A stretch of DNA of 46,122 bases, taken from assembly GCA_027491315.1 (NCBI GenBank), contig JAIXWL010000007.1, positions 1 to 46,122 on the forward strand, read 5' to 3'. This stretch comes from Cytophagaceae bacterium. GTDB lineage: Bacteria > Bacteroidota > Bacteroidia > Cytophagales > Spirosomataceae. A program made the translations under genes and the position numbers. The notes under the pieces were generated by a model, which made no database searches, had not been told where the DNA came from, and worked only from the letters and a program-made list of their open reading frames with translations. Below are positions 40,881-46,122 of this stretch, piece by piece; within the stretch, counting starts at the first letter, position 1, and every line of letters starts with the position of its first letter.

Positions 40881-41866
40881 AAAAGATCCCCCAAAAACAT
40901 CAAATACGGTGCTAGGGCTTCTGAGTCCATATCCTGGAAGCGATGGTAATGACCACCTAGAAGATTATGAAGTGTAGGTTTTAGTCGCTTCCAACGAGCT
41001 TTGGGTAGATGTCCTCTTCTTTCTAAATATTCGATTTTGGTATCTAATGGCTCTAAAGAAAGTTGTGGATTGCTTGCCAGCATGGCTTCCCTAACTTGAC
41101 AAAGGAATGCCCAGCTTTTCTGGTAGGGAGCTAATTTATCCTCATGAGAGCGACTCATTCGATCAACCATGGTAGGAGGTTTTCCCTCTGAACCTTTGAC
41201 GCCTACTTGCTGCTCTGAATGCAAACGGTAGTGAACATAGGTAGCTGGAATAAAATCAATTTTATTTTCTGCTGCTGCCATTATTCCCAACCAAGCATCA
41301 TGTAAGAAGGAGTCTGGAAGTGAACTAGGGAAGGGGCATACTCTTTCAAAATAGGACTTTCTAATTCCCATGGTACATCCTGTTACCCGATTTCCATCTA
41401 ACAGAATTTCAAGGGATTTACCATTTTTCCATTCTTGTTGCTGCTTGGGCCGAAAGCGAAAAGATTGCCAGAGTTGCTTTCCTGAGGTTTGACCAAATTC
41501 ATCTACCAATAGGGCATCGGTGAATATGGCGTCTACGTCTGGATGTAAATTAAAATAGGTATACACGCGCTCCAGCTTTTGAGGAACCCAATAATCATCT
41601 TGGTCAGCTGGAAAAATAATGTCACCCTGACAAAGCGACATGGCCTTTTCGAAGTTACGGTAGGTACCTAATCTTGTAGGGTTTTTATGAATTTTAAGGG
41701 GTAATTTGTCGGAAAATTGTTCTAAAATAGCCAGCGTTTGATCAGTAGAACCTTCATCGCAAACGATGATTTCATCGGCTTGCAAGGTTTGATCTACAAA
41801 GCTACTTAGTTGTGTTCTTAAAAACTTTTCCCCATTACGGGTACATAATGCGATGGATATTTTCAC
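40874..41866 (-). CDS. glycosyltransferase family 2
   Basis: 330 aa. GT-A fold: MKISIALCTRNGEKFLRTQL at the start, then DEIIVCDEGSTDQTLAILEQ, CQGDIIFPADQDDYWVPQKL (the DxD-type metal site, here DQDD) and the acceptor-side DSFLHDAWLGIMAA. No membrane helices. It transfers a sugar from a nucleotide donor onto a surface polysaccharide or lipid. It ends inside the inverted end of the heptamer array. It starts 10 bp after polA stops, so it may be co-transcribed with polA. Confidence 0.9.
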   Translation of the reverse strand: MKISIALCTRNGEKFLRTQLSSFVDQTLQADEIIVCDEGSTDQTLAILEQFSDKLPLKIHKNPTRLGTYRNFEKAMSLCQGDIIFPADQDDYWVPQKLERVYTYFNLHPDVDAIFTDALLVDEFGQTSGKQLWQSFRFRPKQQQEWKNGKSLEILLDGNRVTGCTMGIRKSYFERVCPFPSSLPDSFLHDAWLGIMAAAENKIDFIPATYVHYRLHSEQQVGVKGSEGKPPTMVDRMSRSHEDKLAPYQKSWAFLCQVREAMLASNPQLSLEPLDTKIEYLERRGHLPKARWKRLKPTLHNLLGGHYHRFQDMDSEALAPYLMFLGDLLE

Positions 41867-41876
41867 AATTTAAACT

Positions 41877-44729
41877 TTAATGGGCCTCCAACCAATTTGC
41901 TCCAACTCCAATACCCGTTTCAATGACTACGCCCAAATCAAGGGCTGAACACATGATTTTGTCAATTCTCTCACGAAGGTAGCCAATTTCATTCACATGA
42001 GCATCAAATACAAGTTCGTCATGTACCGTCAATATCATTTTCGATTTTAGATTTTCTTTCCACAAAAAGTCTTGAATTTGTATCATCGCTACTTTTATCA
42101 TATCTGCAGCAGAACCTTGAATAGGAGCATTGATTGCATTTCGCTCAGCAAATCCACGTTCATTCATATTAGGCGAAAGAATATCCTTTAAATACCGTCT
42201 TCTTCCTAATACTGTTTCTACATAGCCCAAATCCCTAGCTTTCGCTATACTCTGGTCCATAAACGACTTTACTTTGGGAAACTCAATGAAGTATTGGTCG
42301 ATAATCTCTTTGGCTTCTGTTCTTGAAATACCAATTTGTGCAGCTAAGCCAAAGGCAGACACACCATATATAATTCCAAAATTGACCGTTTTGGCTTTCC
42401 TTCTCATATCCGAACTTACCTCTTCCAATGGAACTTGAAATACTTTCGCAGCAGTTGCTTTATGTACATCCAATCCTTTATTGAAGGCCTCACACATGGA
42501 TTCATCCTGGGAAAAGGCCGCCATGATCCGCAGTTCAATCTGAGAATAATCGGCAGAAAGTATTTGATATTCCTCATTTCTAGGAATAAAAGCCTTCCTA
42601 ATTTCTCTTCCCCTCACTGTGCGGATCGGGATGTTTTGCAAGTTGGGGTCCTTGGAAGATAATCGACCAGTAGCAGTTACGGCCTGCATGAAGGAGGTGT
42701 GAATTCGGCCTGTTTTAGGTGATATCAATTGAGGTAAGGCATCCACATAAGTGGACTTCAGTTTTTGTAACTCCCTGAAATCCAATATTAAAGAAGCTAT
42801 TTTGTGTTCTCCCTCTAATTTGGAAAGAATCTCTTCCCCAGTCATATATTGACCAGTTTTGGTCTTTTTAGCCTTGGGGTCTAATCGAAGTTTTTCAAAT
42901 AATACTTCGCCTAACTGTTTAGGTGAAGCGATATTGAACGATTCACCTGCTAATTCAAATATCTGTTTTTGAACTTCCTGGGAATCTTTTTCCAGGGTAT
43001 TCGACATGTCTTGTAAAAAGGGAATGTCCAATAACACACCCTCTCTTTCAATAGTAGACAAAACCCTTGCCAAAGGCATCTCAACCTCTTTAAATAGCTG
43101 AATGGTTTTATCGTTGCTAGCCAGTAACTTATCTAAATGGGGCTTAATTTGCCAAGTGATATCGGCATCTTCAGCCGCATATTCTTTGACTAATTCCACA
43201 TCCACATCACGCATATTGCCCTGTTTTGCCCCTTTTTTGCCAATTAATTTTTCAATGGACATAGGTTCATAATGCAAATAGCTCATGGACATGGCATCCA
43301 TATTATGGCGTTTTTCTGGTTCAATCAAATAGTGGGCCAACATGGTATCATAGGTTTCACCTTTGATTTCTATACCATAATTGGCCAACACACTCATATC
43401 GTATTTGATATTTTGGGCAATTTTTTGAATTTGTTCATTGGCAAATAACTCTTTAAACAAGTCAATTTGCTGCTGACAGGCTGCTTTATCCTCAGGAAAA
43501 GGGATGTAAAAGGCTTCTCCCTTGCGATAGGCAAAAGACATTCCCACTAATTCCGCATCGATGGCATTGATGTTGGTCGTTTCTGTATCAAAACAAAAGG
43601 ATGATTGTCTCGCCAAATAGGAAATCAAGCCTTTGATTGCCGCTTCACCTTGAACTAAATGGTATTGGTGCGGGGTATTTTCTAGGGTATTGAAGGACTG
43701 ATAGGATGATGAGTCGTCCTCATCGTTTGAATCACTTTCAGCTGAAATAGCTGGGCTAGGCGATGCAGGGCTAGGACTACCAAACATATCCATTTGATTG
43801 GCCGCTACTTTCGGACCAGCCTTTGTTTTAGGAGCTGCTGGTTCAGCATTGGCATCTTCACCTAAGATTCTTTTTCTCAAAGTTCGGAATTCCAACTCCT
43901 CTAACAATGGCTCCAACAAGGCTTTATTGGGCGGTGTATAAAGTAATTTCTCCTCCTCATATTCAAGCGGAACCTCACATAAGATTCTAGCCAAATGCTT
44001 GGATAAAATACCTTGCTCTTTGAAATTAACGAGGTTTTCTTGTAGTTTTCCCTTCAGCTGATCCGTATTTTCTAATAGGTTTTCCAGAGAACCAAATTGC
44101 TCAATGAGCTTTTGAGCTGTCTTTTCTCCTACACCTGGAATGCCTGGAATATTATCTACTGCATCACCCATTAATCCTAGCATATCGATTACTTGATCTA
44201 CATGCTGTATATTCCAACGGGCACAAACTTCCTCTGGACCTAATATTTCAACGCCTTTACCCATGAAGGCAGGCTTATACATTTTAATTCTTTCCTCGAC
44301 CAATTGCCCATAATCCTTGTCAGGTGTCATCATGTAAACCACGATATCCGGATTGGCTTTCACCGCTTTTTTTGAGATGGTTCCAATGATGTCATCTGCC
44401 TCATAGCCATCCATGATTAGGAGCGGGATATCCATGGCTTCAACCAAACGTTTTACATAAGGAATGGCTATGGTAATGTCCTCTGGCTGAACCTGACGCT
44501 GTGCTTTATAAGGCGTGTATTCCACATGGCGAAAAGTAGGAGCCGAAGTGTCAAAGGCAACACCCAAATAATCAGGCTTTTCCTTTTGGATAACTTCTAA
44601 AATGGTGTTTGTAAAGCCAAATACGGCACTGGTATTGATTCCTTTTGATGAGATTCTGGGAGTTTTAGCAAATGCAAAATGGGCACGATAAATCAAGGCC
44701 ATTGCATCAAAAAGGAATAATTTTTTCAT
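41877..44729 (-). CDS. polA: DNA polymerase I
   Basis: 950 aa with all three parts. N-terminal 5'-3' exonuclease (~1-290): FLFDAMALIYRAHFAFAKTP, YEADDIIGTI, GDAVDNIPGIPGVGEKTAQK. 3'-5' exonuclease (~350-540): SFCFDTETTNINAIDAELVG with the DxE pair intact. Polymerase: motif A LSADYSQIELRIMAAFSQDE, O-helix RRKAKTVNFGIIYGVSAFGL, motif C LTVHDELVFD. It fills gaps and removes RNA primers in repair and replication. Between the first two parts lies a Pro/Ser/Asp-rich linker (SPSPASPSPAISAESDSNDE). Confidence 0.97.
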   Translation of the reverse strand: MKKLFLFDAMALIYRAHFAFAKTPRISSKGINTSAVFGFTNTILEVIQKEKPDYLGVAFDTSAPTFRHVEYTPYKAQRQVQPEDITIAIPYVKRLVEAMDIPLLIMDGYEADDIIGTISKKAVKANPDIVVYMMTPDKDYGQLVEERIKMYKPAFMGKGVEILGPEEVCARWNIQHVDQVIDMLGLMGDAVDNIPGIPGVGEKTAQKLIEQFGSLENLLENTDQLKGKLQENLVNFKEQGILSKHLARILCEVPLEYEEEKLLYTPPNKALLEPLLEELEFRTLRKRILGEDANAEPAAPKTKAGPKVAANQMDMFGSPSPASPSPAISAESDSNDEDDSSSYQSFNTLENTPHQYHLVQGEAAIKGLISYLARQSSFCFDTETTNINAIDAELVGMSFAYRKGEAFYIPFPEDKAACQQQIDLFKELFANEQIQKIAQNIKYDMSVLANYGIEIKGETYDTMLAHYLIEPEKRHNMDAMSMSYLHYEPMSIEKLIGKKGAKQGNMRDVDVELVKEYAAEDADITWQIKPHLDKLLASNDKTIQLFKEVEMPLARVLSTIEREGVLLDIPFLQDMSNTLEKDSQEVQKQIFELAGESFNIASPKQLGEVLFEKLRLDPKAKKTKTGQYMTGEEILSKLEGEHKIASLILDFRELQKLKSTYVDALPQLISPKTGRIHTSFMQAVTATGRLSSKDPNLQNIPIRTVRGREIRKAFIPRNEEYQILSADYSQIELRIMAAFSQDESMCEAFNKGLDVHKATAAKVFQVPLEEVSSDMRRKAKTVNFGIIYGVSAFGLAAQIGISRTEAKEIIDQYFIEFPKVKSFMDQSIAKARDLGYVETVLGRRRYLKDILSPNMNERGFAERNAINAPIQGSAADMIKVAMIQIQDFLWKENLKSKMILTVHDELVFDAHVNEIGYLRERIDKIMCSALDLGVVIETGIGVGANWLEAH

Positions 44730-44794
44730 ATATTTAATGATTATTAGATAGGCTTTTGGAGCCTAAACAAAGATAAGGAATAAATACTCGAATT

Positions 44795-45427
44795 ATGAAT
44801 TTAGCAGCCCTAAGAGAAAATTATCAAAAAGGAGAATTGTTAGAAAGTAAAGTCCACCCAAACCCATTGGAGCAGTTTAAAATCTGGTTTAAAGAAGCTC
44901 AAAATGCAGAATTACCAGAGCCAAATGCCATGTTTTTAAGCACTTTGGGAAAGGATATGCGTCCATCTGGTCGCATTGTTTTATTAAAATATGTTGACCG
45001 AGGTTTTTCCTTTTTTACGAATTATTTTTCAAGAAAAGGGCAAGATATGGCGCATCACGACAAAGCTTCCATCACTTTTTTCTGGCCCGAATTAGAGAGA
45101 CAAATACGCATAGAAGGGCATGTAGAAAAAGTAGATGAAAAGTTATCGACCGAATATTTTCAATCTCGTCCAAGAGCTTCGCAAATTGGAGCTTGGGTTT
45201 CTGAGCAAAGCGCCAAAATTCCGAATCGTGAATTTTTAGAGGAGCGTTACTCAGCATTAGAAAAACAATACGAAGGGCAAGATGTTCCTAAACCAGCGCA
45301 TTGGGGAGGATATGAATTAATTCCTGATTACATGGAATTTTGGCAAGGTCGCCCTTCACGCCTTCATGACCGTGTGGTTTATGAACTGCAGGATGGAAAT
45401 TGGGAGAGGTATCGGATTGCGCCATAA
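44795..45427 (+). CDS. pdxH: pyridoxamine 5'-phosphate oxidase
   Basis: 210 aa, normal length. Family signatures: NAMFLSTLGKDMRPSGRIVL, LKYVDRGFSFFTNYFSRKGQ, ASITFFWPELERQIRIEGHV, SRPRASQIGAWVSEQSAKIP and the C-terminal GYELIPDYMEFWQGRPSRLH DR. It oxidises pyridoxine or pyridoxamine 5'-phosphate to pyridoxal 5'-phosphate with FMN in the cytoplasm. Divergent from polA. A heptamer array starts 12 bp after its stop. Confidence 0.96.
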   Translation: MNLAALRENYQKGELLESKVHPNPLEQFKIWFKEAQNAELPEPNAMFLSTLGKDMRPSGRIVLLKYVDRGFSFFTNYFSRKGQDMAHHDKASITFFWPELERQIRIEGHVEKVDEKLSTEYFQSRPRASQIGAWVSEQSAKIPNREFLEERYSALEKQYEGQDVPKPAHWGGYELIPDYMEFWQGRPSRLHDRVVYELQDGNWERYRIAP

Positions 45428-45439
45428 TACAGTCTTTGC

Positions 45440-45537
45440 GGATTAGCGGTAAGGGATTGGGGTTTAGGGATTAGGGTTTAGGGATTGGGGTTTAGGGATT
45501 AGGGATTAGGGTTTAGGGATTAGGGTTTAGGGATTGT
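45440..45537. repeat. 14-unit heptamer array GGATTAG/GGTTTAG
   Basis: Fourteen 7-bp units in perfect register, mostly GGATTAG and GGTTTAG with a few variants (CGGTAAG, GGATTGG, GGATTGT). It fills the gap between pdxH and the four-helix-bundle gene. The plus strand is G-rich. It is inverted relative to the C-rich array at 45985-46122. Confidence 0.92.
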
Positions 45538-45543
45538 GTAATT

Positions 45544-45897
45544 TTACTTAATACCTTTGGCCTTTTTAATTATACTTGTTAGAATTTTTATGATTTCAAT
45601 TCCACCCGATGTAAATATTCTAAATTCTTCAATTTTTAAGTAATTTGATTGGTACAGTAATTCCAACCAATATAAAGATTCATTGATTTCTTTTTGGGCT
45701 ATGGCCATTTTATGAATAAAATCGGGTTTGGATTCTGCATATTCGGCCTCTCTTATCATGGCACCTACGCTAGTGGAACTTCTAATAAATTGTTTCGAGA
45801 GTATAAATTCTTTTCTCTTTTGAATTAGACATTGATATAGTCTAACGGATTTCAACGCAAATTGAAAAGTTTTATTTTTAATATTATTTGATTCCAT
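45544..45897 (-). CDS. four-helix-bundle protein (23S rRNA intervening-sequence protein family)
   Basis: 117 aa, all helical: KTFQFALKSVRLYQCLIQKR, KEFILSKQFIRSSTSVGAMI, REAEYAESKPDFIHKMAIAQ, KEINESLYWLELLYQSNYLK. The R-S-(S/G)-T-S-V/I-G and A-x-K-E-x-x-E-x-x-Y-W-L patterns are the family signature. Members were first seen within 23S rRNA intervening sequences, and relatives (bAvd) serve in diversity-generating retroelements; free-standing copies have no known role. Here the gene is flanked by inverted heptamer arrays. Confidence 0.9.
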   Translation of the reverse strand: MESNNIKNKTFQFALKSVRLYQCLIQKRKEFILSKQFIRSSTSVGAMIREAEYAESKPDFIHKMAIAQKEINESLYWLELLYQSNYLKIEEFRIFTSGGIEIIKILTSIIKKAKGIK

Positions 45898-45984
45898 GGC
45901 ATTTATTTATGAAATCAAAATTCACTTAAAATTGTTAATTATTTTAGTTTGTCCAATAGATTATCAAGTCCTTGATTACTCTAT

Positions 45985-46122
45985 ACCTAATAACTAACCC
46001 CTAATAACTAACCGCTAATAACTAACCCCTAATAACTAACCCCTAATAACTAACCCCTAATAACTAACCCCTAATAACTAACCCCTAATAACTAAACCCT
46101 AATAACTAAACCCTAATAACTA
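45985..46122. repeat. 14-bp tandem repeats made of two heptamers (TAATAAC-TAACCCC)
   Basis: About ten 14-bp units, each two related 7-mers, running to and presumably beyond the window edge. Some units vary (TAACCGC, TAAACCC). It is C-rich on the plus strand, opposite to the array before the four-helix-bundle gene. Confidence 0.92.

Noticed and set aside
45440..46122. Telomere or linear chromosome end
   Set aside because: The arrays resemble telomere repeats but lie between ordinary genes and occur at several places with mixed orientation.
45985..46122. CRISPR array
   Set aside because: Units are 7/14 bp and adjacent with no unique spacers, and no cas gene is present.

Overview
The window is a chromosomal segment of an AT-rich Bacteroidota, probably Cytophagales-like. 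The evidence is a promoter matching the Bacteroidota consensus (TTG, 20 bp, TAnnTTTG) before tRNA-Thr, weak Shine-Dalgarno signals, a large DUF349 protein, an alpha2-type glycyl-tRNA synthetase, DUF3871 and RadC-like island genes, and a Bacteroidota-type tyrosine recombinase. The genus cannot be fixed from sequence reading alone.

Layout. (1) 1-3.4 kb: heptamer tandem repeats, a WYL regulator and a membrane-bound AraC-type regulator. (2) 3.4-10.07 kb: an older accessory block. It runs from a remnant of the tRNA-Thr 3' end and its terminator (3439-3531) to a second copy of the same segment (9995-10113). It carries an AbiEii-type toxin and HTH antitoxin with a palindromic operator, a membrane-spanning regulator-like protein, and a run of small membrane or secreted proteins. 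(3) 10.07-35.22 kb: a 25.1-kb integrated island bounded by 45-bp direct repeats of the tRNA-Thr 3' half, with 12-bp candidate integrase arm-site repeats just inside both ends. Its left part has integrase, an excisionase-like HTH protein, a P4/D5-type primase-helicase and a dead IS256-family element. Its middle (15.8-26.8 kb) is an eight-gene minus-strand operon: hsdM, hsdS, a SEFIR/TIR-domain protein, hsdR, a YgjP-like metallopeptidase, a 155-aa possibly RNase H-like protein, a Hanks-type Ser/Thr kinase and a 61-aa protein. Its right part has small membrane and lipoprotein genes, two SHOCT-domain proteins, a RadC/JAB protein, DUF3871 and a frameshifted ATPase. (4) 35.2-46.1 kb: tRNA-Thr(TGT) and core genes (DUF349, glyS, GT9, N-carbamoylputrescine amidase-like, GT2, polA, pdxH), broken by 7-bp-period tandem repeat arrays.

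How the parts fit. The island has its own recombination and replication genes, but no relaxase or type IV secretion gene was recognised, so it looks like a satellite-type or passively spread element. Its main cargo appears to be anti-phage defence: a complete type I restriction-modification core with a SEFIR effector candidate and a peptidase/kinase module on the same apparent transcript. The right arm is decaying. An archaemetzincin-like gene has lost the HE of its zinc motif and carries a stop at a likely zinc-binding Cys. A small membrane protein is shifted by a 14-bp tandem duplication. An ATPase is split by a frameshift at a CAAAAAC run.

Independently of the island, heptamer repeats (GGATTAG/GGTTTAG and GAATGTA/GAATGGA types) lie at four intergenic places. 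One pair flanks a four-helix-bundle protein gene in inverted orientation.
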